This document shows positions 1-8,292 of a stretch of 64,000 nucleotides of DNA, in pieces. How positions within the stretch are numbered: the stretch's first letter is position 1; each line of letters starts with the position of its first letter. The notes under the pieces were generated by a model. The model made no database searches and had not been told where the DNA came from. It was given only the letters and a program-made list of their open reading frames with translations. Made by a program: the position numbers and the translations under genes. The DNA is from Streptomyces coeruleorubidus (GTDB taxonomy: Bacteria; Actinomycetota; Actinomycetes; Streptomycetales; Streptomycetaceae). The DNA lies in assembly GCF_028885415.1 (NCBI RefSeq), contig NZ_CP118527.1, forward strand, positions 8,494,001 to 8,558,000, read 5' to 3'.

Positions 1-1125
1 GAGCAGCTGCTGCTGGCCCTCGGCCCGCTGCTCACCCTGGCCCTGGCCGCCAACTCCGCCATCGCGCTGTTGCAGGCGAACGCCCGCTTCGCCGGTCTCG
101 CAGCCGTCAGTGGCGGATCGTGTCTGGTCTACGCCGTGGCCGTGGTGACGCTGATCGGCAGCGGCCCCGACCTCCCGCTGCTCGCCCTGCTCACCGCGGG
201 GCGGTACCTGCTCACCACGGTCGGCGGCCTCTGGCTCGGGGCACGGCACATCCGTATCCGGCGCCCCCTGATGCCACGGTCGGCCGAGCGCCGCGAGTTC
301 GTCGGCTACGCGTCCCGTATGCAGCTGTCGGGATTCACCGTCTTCCTCAACGGAGAGGTCGACGCCGTGGTCATCGCCGCGCTGCTGCCGGTGCGCTATG
401 TGGGCATCTTCGCCGTCGGCTACCAGGCGGCAACCGCGCTGCGCAGCCTGCCGCTGTACGCCTTCCCGCCGATCCTGACCAGGATGACCCACGTCTACGC
501 CAGGCACCAGCTCCCTGGCGCGGTACGGGAGTTCCACGCGATGCAGTTTCGCTGGCTGCCGGCCGTGCTGACCTATGGTGCGGTGACGACCGCGGCGGTG
601 GGCCTGGCGGTCGAGGTGTGGGTGGGTCCCGAGCTGGCGCTCAGCGGCGCGGTGGCCGCCGTCCTGCTGGCCGGATACGCCGTGCAGGTGGCCTGCACCG
701 GGATGCGTACCTGCTTCGTCCGGGCCATCGGCCGCCCTGGTCTCGAGACGCGCTACTCCTGGTTCTCCACAGCGGTGAATCTCGCGCTCACGGTGCCGCT
801 GACCATCGCGTTCGGAGTCGTCGGCGTCGTCCTGGCCACCTCCGTCGGAATCATGGCGGGCTCCCTGTACTTCGTCGTCCTGTGCCGGCGACTGGCCGAC
901 CTGCGCGAACAGCACTTGCCGAAGCGGTGGGTGCCGGCGACCGCGCTGGCGGTGATCACCGCCGTCCTCGGCGACCTGCTGGTGCTGCAACTGGGATGGC
1001 ACGGCGCGCTGCCGCTGCTGCTGGCCGGCCTCCCGGTGCCCGCCGGCCTCGCCCTCGCATGGCTGTTCATCGGCCGCGAACTCATCCATGGCCCCAGCGC
1101 CCGGGCGGAGACCACGCCCGCGTAA
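1..1125 (+). CDS. Polysaccharide flippase (Wzx/MATE-like), 5' end outside window
   Basis: The reading frame is open from base 1, so the gene starts upstream. About 374 residues are visible. They are almost entirely hydrophobic segments separated by short basic loops, with around eight to nine probable membrane spans, which fits the C-terminal two thirds of an oligosaccharide flippase of the MVF/MATE type. Such proteins move lipid-linked repeat units across the cytoplasmic membrane. No soluble catalytic domain is present. A glycosyltransferase gene follows after 13 bases with a strong AAGGAAGGA site, so the two are probably co-transcribed. The flippase role rests on the membrane pattern and the surrounding glycosyltransferase, Wzy-like and Wzz-like genes. 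An unrelated multispanning exporter cannot be excluded from this fragment alone. Confidence 0.75.
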   Translation, partial: EQLLLALGPLLTLALAANSAIALLQANARFAGLAAVSGGSCLVYAVAVVTLIGSGPDLPLLALLTAGRYLLTTVGGLWLGARHIRIRRPLMPRSAERREFVGYASRMQLSGFTVFLNGEVDAVVIAALLPVRYVGIFAVGYQAATALRSLPLYAFPPILTRMTHVYARHQLPGAVREFHAMQFRWLPAVLTYGAVTTAAVGLAVEVWVGPELALSGAVAAVLLAGYAVQVACTGMRTCFVRAIGRPGLETRYSWFSTAVNLALTVPLTIAFGVVGVVLATSVGIMAGSLYFVVLCRRLADLREQHLPKRWVPATALAVITAVLGDLLVLQLGWHGALPLLLAGLPVPAGLALAWLFIGRELIHGPSARAETTPA

Positions 1126-1138
1126 GGAAGGACACATC

Positions 1139-2359
1139 ATGACCGGACCGACCTCACCGGGGCGGGGCGACGGGCGGCCTCGGCGCGTGCTGATCCTGGC
1201 TCAGCTCGACGGGTACGCCAACAGCGTCAAGCCCCTGGCCATCGAGCGGTTCCTGCGGGAGCACGGTCACGACGTGCACCTGGTGGACACCCAGAGCCTG
1301 GCGCGGGCCTCCTCCAGCCGCGGCTCGCTCGGGCGGATGCTCCCCGGGTCCGCGCGCCCCGGCAAGCTCGCGCTGTACGTGAACGACGTCGCGTCCAGGA
1401 TGCTCACCCGGCGGTGGGGTTTCGGACGGCGCCATCTCTCGTACCACGTGCTGATGACGGACCACCGGCTGCGCCGACGCATCCTCAGCAGCGAACTGGC
1501 GCTGGACGACTTCGACCTGGTCATCTGCGAAACGCCCTACGACGCGGGCGTACTGACGGCCCACACGTCCGCCGCCACCCTCTACGACTGCCCCAATCCG
1601 TGGGCCGACGAGGTGCTCAACGAAGGCCGGCTCACCCCGCGGCAGCACGGGAAGTTCCGAAACTGGGAGAAGGACTTCTTCGAGGAGATGGAGTACCTGT
1701 CGTTCTCCTGGGAGACCTACGGCCGCTACGCGCAGGCGAAGTACGGCATCAGTGGCGACAACTTCCTCCAGCTCAACTGGGGTTGCACACCGTCCGCCGA
1801 GCCGGCGCGGTTCGCCCGTCCACCCCGCGTCGCCTACCTCGGTTCGCTGAGCGGGCAGTTCATCAACCTTCCGCTGCTGTCCCGGCTGAGCCGGCTGTAT
1901 CCGTACATCGACGTCTACGGCGGACCACCGCCGGATCCGTCCCTGGGCCTCAACTACCGCGGCTACGCCTCTGCCGAGGTCCTGCGCGACTACCAGTTCG
2001 GGCTGATCACCTGTACCCGGGACGCGATCCGTGAAGAAGGCTTTTCGGCCAAGCACCTGCACTACCTCGCGTACGGGCTGCCCGTCCTCGTCCCGGCCTG
2101 GCGGCGTCACCTCGACCTGCTGCGCGGATCGGTGCCCTATACCGAGGAGGACTTCGCCACCCGCATCGGCGACCTGAGCGACGAGGCGCGGTGGCAGTCG
2201 GTCAGCGACGAGGCATACGAACAGGCCCGGCGGCTGGACTGGAACCGGACGCTCGAGCCGCTGCGGCTGCTGCTGGACGAACTGCGTCCGTACTCCAGGC
2301 CGGAGAGCCCGTCCAACCAGCGATACGCGCCCTCCGGCGGGTCAGGTCGTGTGCCATGA
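1139..2359 (+). CDS. Glycosyltransferase, GT-B fold, family 1/4-like
   Basis: 406 residues. The start at ATG 1139 is chosen because AAGGAAGGA lies just upstream at 1124-1132; the frame is open further 5' but that part overlaps the flippase. The N-terminal half has a Rossmann-like opening (RVLILAQLDGYAN). The C-terminal half carries the nucleotide-sugar-binding signature of GT-B enzymes, EEGFSAKHLHYLAYGLPVLVP, around residues 300-320. It should transfer a sugar from a nucleotide donor to the growing lipid-linked polysaccharide repeat at the inner face of the membrane. Donor and acceptor cannot be read from sequence. The next glycosyltransferase overlaps by ATGA, indicating translational coupling. 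Confidence 0.82.
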   Translation: MTGPTSPGRGDGRPRRVLILAQLDGYANSVKPLAIERFLREHGHDVHLVDTQSLARASSSRGSLGRMLPGSARPGKLALYVNDVASRMLTRRWGFGRRHLSYHVLMTDHRLRRRILSSELALDDFDLVICETPYDAGVLTAHTSAATLYDCPNPWADEVLNEGRLTPRQHGKFRNWEKDFFEEMEYLSFSWETYGRYAQAKYGISGDNFLQLNWGCTPSAEPARFARPPRVAYLGSLSGQFINLPLLSRLSRLYPYIDVYGGPPPDPSLGLNYRGYASAEVLRDYQFGLITCTRDAIREEGFSAKHLHYLAYGLPVLVPAWRRHLDLLRGSVPYTEEDFATRIGDLSDEARWQSVSDEAYEQARRLDWNRTLEPLRLLLDELRPYSRPESPSNQRYAPSGGSGRVP

Positions 2360-3357
2360 ACCTCCTCGTCGATGTCGTGATCGTCAACTGGAATACCGGA
2401 GAACATCTCCACAACTGCCTGCGCTCCATCGCCCGGGCCGACCAGTCGGTGCTGCGGGTCGGCGAGGTGGTGGTCGTCGACAACGCCTCGAGCGACGGCT
2501 CCGCCCGCGACCTTCCGGCGACCGGACTGCGGCTTCGGACGGTGCACAACCCCGACAACCGCGGCTTCGCTACGGCCTGCAACCAGGGCGCCGCGCTCTG
2601 CCGCTCCGACTTCCTGCTCTTCCTGAACCCGGACACAGAGCTGTACTCGGACACCCTGAGGATCACCGGCGAGTTCCTCCGGACACCCGCTGCACAGCGC
2701 TTCGGGATCTTCGGCGCACGCATGGTGGACGCGCACGGGCGCCCGCTGATCTCCTGCTCGCGGTTCCCCAGCCCCCGCCTCTGCGTCGGCGGGATGACGG
2801 GGCTCGACCGGCTGGCGCCCGCCCTCTTCCCTCCCCATCACCTGCGGCCGGAGGAAGTGGCCCGGTCCGGCCAGGTCGATCAGGTCATCGGCGCGTTCTT
2901 CCTGGTGCGCCGCCACCTGTTCACAGAACTGAACGGCTTCGACGAGGGCTATTTCCTGTACATGGAGGAAGTCGACTTCGCCCTGCGGGCGCGAAGGCTG
3001 GGCCGGCCCTCGTACCATATCGCGCAGGCACGGGTGTTTCACGCCGAGGCGATCAGCTCCGCCCAACTGGGGCTGGGGCGGCACTACTTGATGTTGTGCA
3101 GCCGCACCCGTTACATGCTCCGGCACTGGCCGAAGCGCCAGGCGTGGCTGCTGATCGGCCTGTCGCTGTCGGTGGAACCGGCCGCACGGCTGCTGGGCGC
3201 GGCGTTGCGCGGGCAACCCGTGGACGTGCGGAGCACGCTTGCCGTCCAGTGGGCGTTCCTGCGCTGGCTGCGGCACGGGCGACGGCCGGGGCCGCTTGCG
3301 CCGTCACTCCTCCCGGCACCGCAGGTCGCCGAGCCGGAAACCGCCCGTCCGGCGTAG
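2356..3357 (+). CDS. Glycosyltransferase family 2 (WbbL/rhamnosyltransferase-like)
   Basis: 333 residues, with ATG 2356 overlapping the stop of the previous gene by four bases. It shows the GT2 GT-A pattern: VVIVNWNTG at the N-terminus, VVVVDNASSDGS, then NPDNRGFATACNQG and the DXD-like LFLNPDTEL. Further on, GAFFLVRRHLFTELNGFDE followed by YMEEVDFALRARRLG is typical of WbbL-type rhamnosyltransferases. It adds one sugar to the lipid-linked repeat unit on the cytoplasmic side. The sequence also suits other deoxyhexose or hexose donors; RmlA and RmlB genes in the locus make a dTDP sugar plausible. The stop codon lies in the first copy of a 15-bp tandem repeat. Confidence 0.85.
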   Translation: MNLLVDVVIVNWNTGEHLHNCLRSIARADQSVLRVGEVVVVDNASSDGSARDLPATGLRLRTVHNPDNRGFATACNQGAALCRSDFLLFLNPDTELYSDTLRITGEFLRTPAAQRFGIFGARMVDAHGRPLISCSRFPSPRLCVGGMTGLDRLAPALFPPHHLRPEEVARSGQVDQVIGAFFLVRRHLFTELNGFDEGYFLYMEEVDFALRARRLGRPSYHIAQARVFHAEAISSAQLGLGRHYLMLCSRTRYMLRHWPKRQAWLLIGLSLSVEPAARLLGAALRGQPVDVRSTLAVQWAFLRWLRHGRRPGPLAPSLLPAPQVAEPETARPA

Positions 3358-3390
3358 CCCCGTCCGGCGTAGCCCCGTCCGGCGTAGCGA
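3346..3390. repeat. Three tandem 15-bp copies spanning a stop codon
   Basis: Three contiguous copies of CGTCCGGCGTAGCCC occupy 3346-3360, 3361-3375 and 3376-3390, the last ending in CGA. The TAG stop of the GT2 glycosyltransferase is in copy one. The array length keeps the stop context in register, so expansion would not alter the protein. It looks like a recent slippage duplication. Confidence 0.9.
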
Positions 3391-3544
3391 GGAAGGGGGC
3401 CGGCGTGTGGGGCCGCCGCGGAGGAGACGACTGACGGCTGCGAGACCGTCCGGCCGAGCCGCAGGCACTGTGTCCAGTGGGCGCGCGCCCGGCAGCCTGG
3501 GCCTACCGCGCAGTGCCTACCGTGGAGTTGAGAAGTGGCACGGC

Positions 3545-4918
3545 TCAGACCTCGCTCATCGTCCTTGACTTCGCGGGGCGTCGTTCGGTGGTGTCGGCAC
3601 CGGCCCGTACCCGTGTCTGGACCGGCAGGAGTGTGGCCACCACGAGCGCGAAGGTCAGCGAATTACTGAGGCCGAAGGACCAGGGACGCTCCAGCACGGA
3701 GGCGATGAGCACGGGCAGCAGGACGCAGGCCGCGACCGGAAAGCCCCGGGTGCCGCCCCTGAACAGCAGGTACGCCAGCAGAACCGCGAACAGGAGCAGT
3801 CCGACGACTCCGCCCGCGTAAAGGACGTCGATCCACTGGTTGTGCAACGAGGGCGAGGTCGCCGCGGGGATCTCGCCGCCCGGGTACTTGCTGGACCAGG
3901 CATCGCCGCCGTAACCGAGAAGCGGAGAGCGGGTCCACTCCTCCCGGGCCAGGTCCCAGATGGCGGCACGCAGTCCGAGATCGCCGAAGCGCCCGGGGCG
4001 CAGGGGCACGGCGAAGCCAACGGCAGCCGCCCCGGCGAGGACCGCCCCGGCCAGCAGACGGCGGCCCGGGCCGGCCTCCGCGGTCGGTGCCACGGCCGGC
4101 TGGTCGGGAAGCCTCGGCCGTAGCAGCACCAGCAGGGCCACCGCGGCGATCGCCGTCAGGCTCGCCAGGAAACTGCCGGTGGCGACGGCCACGAAGGCGA
4201 GGTAGCCCGCCAGCAGGACGCGGACCCCGCCGCGCAGGGCCAGCCAGACGAAGGGGATGCTCGCCACCACCAGCAGGCTGAAGATGTTCTCGTTGCTGAA
4301 AACACCCGCGTAGAGGATCCCGAGGTCGCCGCACGGATTGTCGCTGCGGCAGGGGCGGACGACGCTGGACGGCTCGATGAGCGACTCGATGCCACCCAGG
4401 ACGGTGTACACCATGGCGACGGCGGCACCGCCGAGCAACGCAGAGCGTCCGGGACGTGCGACCGACGCCGCGAGCAGGGCCGCCAGCAGGGTGAGCTCTC
4501 TCGGCGTCCACAGAGGCTGTCCGTGCAGGCCGGCGGAGGCGGCCATGGTCAGGACGATCGCTGCCGCGATGAGGGGTGCCGCATTGATACGGGCGCGGGC
4601 GAACAGTAGCCGGCTCACCATGAACAGTACGCAGACCAGGAGCATGAGGCCGTTCGCGACGACGCCGATCCGGTTCACCCAGCTCGGGAAACCGATCACC
4701 GCGTCGCCGAGGGGGTCCAGGCGCTCTTCCCGTCCGCTGACGATCACGTACGCCGTGGCGGGCAGATTGGCGAGGACTCCGATCAGCAGGACCAGGGTCG
4801 AGGTGAGGTCCCAGTCGCGGAAGACGCGGGCCCTGCGAAAGGCGATGGCCCAGGGAATCAGGGACAGCAGTGTCAAGATCCCGATGATCAGTACCGTGGT
4901 GGACTGCTGTTGCGTCAT
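3545..4918 (-). CDS. O-antigen ligase/Wzy-type polysaccharide polymerase
   Basis: 457 residues, mostly hydrophobic, with about ten to twelve likely transmembrane segments. ATG 4918 is preceded by GGGAGG. A large polar loop near residues 310-365 ends in SPSLHNQWIDVLYAGGVVG, the kind of H-N-x-W segment found in the Wzy_C/O-antigen-ligase domain. The loop also holds an R-x-x-x-W-x-x-A-x-x-x-W-x-x-S-P-L-L-GYG stretch typical of the family. It should polymerise or ligate lipid-linked repeats at the outer face of the membrane. The upstream neighbour on the same strand is the Wzz/kinase-like gene, 18 bases away, giving a polymerase and chain-length operon. Polymerase versus ligase cannot be settled here. 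Confidence 0.82.
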   Translation of the reverse strand: MTQQQSTTVLIIGILTLLSLIPWAIAFRRARVFRDWDLTSTLVLLIGVLANLPATAYVIVSGREERLDPLGDAVIGFPSWVNRIGVVANGLMLLVCVLFMVSRLLFARARINAAPLIAAAIVLTMAASAGLHGQPLWTPRELTLLAALLAASVARPGRSALLGGAAVAMVYTVLGGIESLIEPSSVVRPCRSDNPCGDLGILYAGVFSNENIFSLLVVASIPFVWLALRGGVRVLLAGYLAFVAVATGSFLASLTAIAAVALLVLLRPRLPDQPAVAPTAEAGPGRRLLAGAVLAGAAAVGFAVPLRPGRFGDLGLRAAIWDLAREEWTRSPLLGYGGDAWSSKYPGGEIPAATSPSLHNQWIDVLYAGGVVGLLLFAVLLAYLLFRGGTRGFPVAACVLLPVLIASVLERPWSFGLSNSLTFALVVATLLPVQTRVRAGADTTERRPAKSRTMSEV

Positions 4919-4936
4919 CGGGAGCCTCCCGTGTGC

Positions 4937-6349
4937 CTACCGGCTGCGGCCGGCCGGGGCGCGGACGCCGTCGGCTGCGGGCGCCGTCCGGTCCTCGGGC
5001 TCCGGAGCACGGTGCTGCTGTGGCGCTTGGCGCGGGTGCGGGCCGGTGCGCCTGTCGGGCGGCGCGGCGGTGACGACGGCGCCGAGGGTGCGCGCGCCGG
5101 CGGAGGCCAGGTTCTCGAGGGCACGGTGCACCTGGTCGTACTTGGTCCTGCCGATGCGGACCACGACGAGCGCCGACTCCGTCTCGCCGGCGAGGATCGC
5201 CGCGTCGGCGAAGGGCAGCACCGGCGGGCTGTCCAGCACCACGAGATCCGCCTCCGCCTCGAGGGCGCGCAGCAGTTGTCTCAGGTAGCGGGACGACAGC
5301 AGTGCGGCCGGGTCGGGCAGGGGAGTGCCGCTCGGCAGCACGCGCAGCTGTCCGGCCTCCCAGGGCTGGAGGGCATGGGAGAGTTCCGCGCCGCCGGTGA
5401 CGACGTCGGTCAGCCCGGGGCCCTCGCGCAGGCCGAGCGTTGCGGCCAGACGGGGCCGGCGCAGGTCTCCCTCGACGAGCACGACGCGTCGGCCCGTGCG
5501 CGCGACGTTGGCGGCCAGGTCGATGGCGGTGTCGGTCCTGCCCTCACCGTGCACGGCGCTGCTGATGAGCAGTGAGCTCGGCATGCCGTCCCGCGGGACG
5601 CGGAGGCGGGTCCGCAGCTGGCTGAGCGCTTCGTTGCGCCGGACGCCGCCGTTCCGGTGTCCGGTGTCCCCCCGGCGCCGGGCGGGCCTGGGAAGGGCGC
5701 CCAGCGTCGCGACGTCCAGACGGCGGCGGGCATCGCCCGCCGAGCGGACCGTGGTGTCGAGCGAGTTGCGCAGCACGGCGCCCGTGGCGCCGACGACGAT
5801 GCCGCCGAGCAGACCGATCGCCGCGTTCAGGGCGGGACGCGGGCTCGCCGGTGCCGTCGGTGCGTCGGGATTGCCCACAACGCTGGCCTTGACCAGTGCC
5901 GGCTCGTCCGCCGAGGTCTTCTCGATGCTGCCGATGTACCTCGTGAACTGGGCGGCGGTCTCGTCGGCGATCGCCTGTGCCCGCGTGGCGGACCGGTCCT
6001 GGACCTTGATGTCGACCAGGGTCGTGTCGAGCGGGGCCTGGGCGCTGATCTTCTTCGCGAGTTGCTGGGGTGTCGTGTTCAGATCGAGTTTGCCGATGAC
6101 GCCGCCGAGTACTGCGGGGCTGTTCGCGATCTGTGTGTAGGACTTGACCCGCTGCTGGGTGAACAGGCCGCCCGCGTACGCGTTGGCACTGTCGTTGTCG
6201 TTGGTGGCGATGAAGAGCTGCGCCTTCGCCGTGTAGGTGCGTGGCATCAGGGCGGTCGCGGCGGCCGCCGCGACCAGTCCCAGCAGGACGCACACCACGA
6301 CGAACCGCCACCGTCGGCGCAGCACATCGACGTATTCGCGGAGATCCAC
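4937..6349 (-). CDS. Wzz chain-length domain fused to degenerate CpsD/CapB-type tyrosine-kinase domain
   Basis: 470 residues from a GTG start at 6349 with AGAGGAGC upstream. Residues 1-195 form a Wzz domain, with membrane segments near 16-35 and 172-192 bracketing an extracytoplasmic part. Residues about 235-430 form a BY-kinase P-loop domain. Its Walker A reads GEGRT at 268-272, so the usual lysine is arginine (R271). The Walker A' motif keeps VEGDLRRP with D295, and Walker B keeps VVLDSPP with D373. The tail after residue 432 contains no tyrosine, whereas classical BY-kinases autophosphorylate a C-terminal Tyr cluster. It probably sets polysaccharide chain length with the adjacent Wzy-like protein. 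Kinase activity is doubtful or altered. Confidence 0.85.
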   Translation of the reverse strand: MDLREYVDVLRRRWRFVVVCVLLGLVAAAAATALMPRTYTAKAQLFIATNDNDSANAYAGGLFTQQRVKSYTQIANSPAVLGGVIGKLDLNTTPQQLAKKISAQAPLDTTLVDIKVQDRSATRAQAIADETAAQFTRYIGSIEKTSADEPALVKASVVGNPDAPTAPASPRPALNAAIGLLGGIVVGATGAVLRNSLDTTVRSAGDARRRLDVATLGALPRPARRRGDTGHRNGGVRRNEALSQLRTRLRVPRDGMPSSLLISSAVHGEGRTDTAIDLAANVARTGRRVVLVEGDLRRPRLAATLGLREGPGLTDVVTGGAELSHALQPWEAGQLRVLPSGTPLPDPAALLSSRYLRQLLRALEAEADLVVLDSPPVLPFADAAILAGETESALVVVRIGRTKYDQVHRALENLASAGARTLGAVVTAAPPDRRTGPHPRQAPQQHRAPEPEDRTAPAADGVRAPAGRSR

Positions 6350-6414
6350 GGGAGCTCCTCTGCGATGTGAGGGCGGGCTACTTGACCCTGCCGTACGATG
6401 AAGTCATATTCTTG

Positions 6415-6434
6415 TTTACGTCGTAAATGTACGG
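6415..6434 (+). promoter_or_regulatory. Shared exopolysaccharide-locus motif, copy A
   Basis: TTTACGTCGTAAATGTACGG sits in the 114-bp intergenic region between the divergent Wzz-like and glycosyltransferase genes. Its core TTTACG-T-CGTAAA is an inverted repeat with 6-bp arms. Three other intergenic regions in this locus carry the same 5' block with a similar continuation (10511, 11606 on the minus strand, 28211). Promoter element versus operator is undecided. Confidence 0.6.
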
Positions 6435-6463
6435 TATCAGCTTGCAGTGTGAGATGTGAAGTA

Positions 6464-7525
6464 ATGGACCGACGCCTCAAGCAGTGCGCGATCACCCCCT
6501 ACGGGCGGAGAGCCGGCAGCTCGCGGGTCCGTGTCTTCGAGTGGCTGGACCGCGTCGACACGGACTTCACCGTCAGCAGTTACGCGTCGTTCGCCGATGC
6601 CGCCCCGTCCCGACTGGCCCGGCACCCGGTGGCCGTGGCGCGGGCGGAACTGCGGCTGCACCAGATGGCGGCGGCGCGCCCGCGGCGTCTGCTGCTGCAT
6701 CGGGAGGCCTCCCCGCTCAGCCGCGGGTGGTGGGAACGCAGGCTGCTCACCTGTGCGGACTTCGCCGTGTACGACTTCGACGACGCCCTGCAGTGGGACT
6801 GGGGTGCCGGTGGTGCGCTGCGCAGACTCGCGCCGAAGTCGGCCAAGGCACGGACTGCGGTTCGGTACGCCGACCGCGTCATCGCGGGCAACGAGGTCCT
6901 CGGGAACTGGGCCGCCGGGCGCCACCGCGACGTCGTGGTGATCCCCAGTTGCGTGGCGCCTGAGGACTACACGCCGAAAACCTTCTACGCGCTGCACGAC
7001 CCGCCACGACTCGGCTGGATCGGCTCGCGGCACAACGAGGACTGCCTGCTGCTGGTCGCCGGCGCGCTCGAAGAGATCCACCGGCGCACCGGCGCCCGCC
7101 TGACGCTCATCGGCACCACGACACGCTCGCTGGGCCGCATCGAGACCTTCATCGACCGGGTCGCATGGAGCCCGCACCGCCAGCGCACCGCGCTGGCGGA
7201 CGTGGACATCGGGCTCATGCCGCTGCCGTCGACCCCCTACAGCCTGGGCAAGTGCGGCTACAAGCTGCTCCAGTACGGGGCCGTGGGGCTGCCCGCCGTG
7301 GCCACGCCGATCGGGGTGAACGCCGAGATCCTCGACCGGCTCGGGATGCCGGCCGCCCGCGACCAAAGCGAGTGGACCGACGCGATCCAGGGCCTGCTGG
7401 AGGCATCGGACGCCGCCCGGGAGCGGCTGGGACGCGAAGCCCGGGCCGTCGTCGGCCGCCGGTACTCGTACGAAGCCTGGCTCCCCCGGTGGACCGCGGC
7501 ACTGGAGCTCGGGGGCGCATGGTGA
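6464..7525 (+). CDS. Glycosyltransferase, GT-B fold
   Basis: 353 residues from ATG 6464. The frame stays open to 6398, but that would run through the AT-rich intergenic motif, so the internal ATG is preferred; the ribosome binding site is weak. The protein has RRAGSSRVRVFEWLD at the N-terminus and DFDDALQWDW near residue 105. The C-terminal donor-binding region reads PYSLGKCGYKLLQYGAVGLPAVATPIG around 245-275, typical of GT1/GT4-like enzymes. It should add a sugar to the repeat unit in the cytoplasm. It overlaps the start of the following sugar-phosphate transferase gene, so the pair is probably coupled. Sugar specificity is unknown. Confidence 0.8.
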   Translation: MDRRLKQCAITPYGRRAGSSRVRVFEWLDRVDTDFTVSSYASFADAAPSRLARHPVAVARAELRLHQMAAARPRRLLLHREASPLSRGWWERRLLTCADFAVYDFDDALQWDWGAGGALRRLAPKSAKARTAVRYADRVIAGNEVLGNWAAGRHRDVVVIPSCVAPEDYTPKTFYALHDPPRLGWIGSRHNEDCLLLVAGALEEIHRRTGARLTLIGTTTRSLGRIETFIDRVAWSPHRQRTALADVDIGLMPLPSTPYSLGKCGYKLLQYGAVGLPAVATPIGVNAEILDRLGMPAARDQSEWTDAIQGLLEASDAARERLGREARAVVGRRYSYEAWLPRWTAALELGGAW

Positions 7526-8292
7526 TGACCGCACGCGCCCGCCACCCCCTGTCCGCCGACGTCCGCGGCCGACCGGCCCTGCCGCCGATGACTCCCGTGG
7601 CCCTCCCGTGGACGCGCCGCGCGCTGGACGTCGTCGTCGCCCTCGTCCTGCTCGTCGTGCTGACGCCCCTGATGCTTCTTCTGGCCGTGCTGATCCGCGC
7701 CACCAGCGGCAGGCCCGTGCTCTTCCGGCAGCAGCGGATCGGGGAGGGCGCACGCGAGTTCACCCTCTACAAGTTCCGGACCATGCGCACCGGTGCGACC
7801 GGTTCCGCACTCACCAACGGCCGCGACTCACGCGTGACCGGCACGGGACGGTTGCTCAGGCGCTTCCACCTGGACGAACTGCCGCAGCTGATCAACGTGC
7901 TGCGCGGTGACATGACGCTGGTGGGACCGCGCCCGGAGTCGGTCGACCTGGCTGTGCGTTTCCCTCCCGAATACCAGTGGTTGTTCCGCCACCGGCCGGG
8001 GCTCACCGGACCGTGCCAGCTCCGTTCACGCGCGCACGCCGCGCTGCTCGACGACAGGCCGGATCGGGAGGAGTACTACTTCGCGGTCCTGGTTCCGCTG
8101 CGTGCCGAGCTGGACGCGGAACTCCTTTCCCGTAACTCCCTGACCACCGTGATGGGTTACATCGTCCGAACGCTGTGGTACGTGCTGTCCGGCCTCTGGG
8201 ACAGGGGTGGCTCCGGCCCGTGCTCCGACCGGCCGGGCGATGCCGACACACGGCACACCGAGGAAGGCCGATCCTTATGCGCGCGGTCGTGA
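7519..8292 (+). CDS. Undecaprenyl-phosphate sugar phosphotransferase (bacterial sugar transferase)
   Basis: 257 residues if ATG 7519 is used; GTG 7522 and ATG 7525 are alternatives. A single hydrophobic segment (about residues 38-62) is followed by the compact catalytic domain: RPVLFRQQRIG, FTLYKFRTM, then FHLDELPQLINVLRGDMTLV and GPRPES. These are the hallmark blocks of the short monotopic phosphoglycosyl transferases. The enzyme starts repeat-unit assembly by moving a sugar-1-phosphate from a UDP sugar to undecaprenyl phosphate on the inner membrane face. There is no large N-terminal WbaP-like membrane domain. The C-terminal tail of about 30 residues is low-complexity and overlaps the next gene by 16 bases. 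Confidence 0.88.
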   Translation: MVMTARARHPLSADVRGRPALPPMTPVALPWTRRALDVVVALVLLVVLTPLMLLLAVLIRATSGRPVLFRQQRIGEGAREFTLYKFRTMRTGATGSALTNGRDSRVTGTGRLLRRFHLDELPQLINVLRGDMTLVGPRPESVDLAVRFPPEYQWLFRHRPGLTGPCQLRSRAHAALLDDRPDREEYYFAVLVPLRAELDAELLSRNSLTTVMGYIVRTLWYVLSGLWDRGGSGPCSDRPGDADTRHTEEGRSLCARS

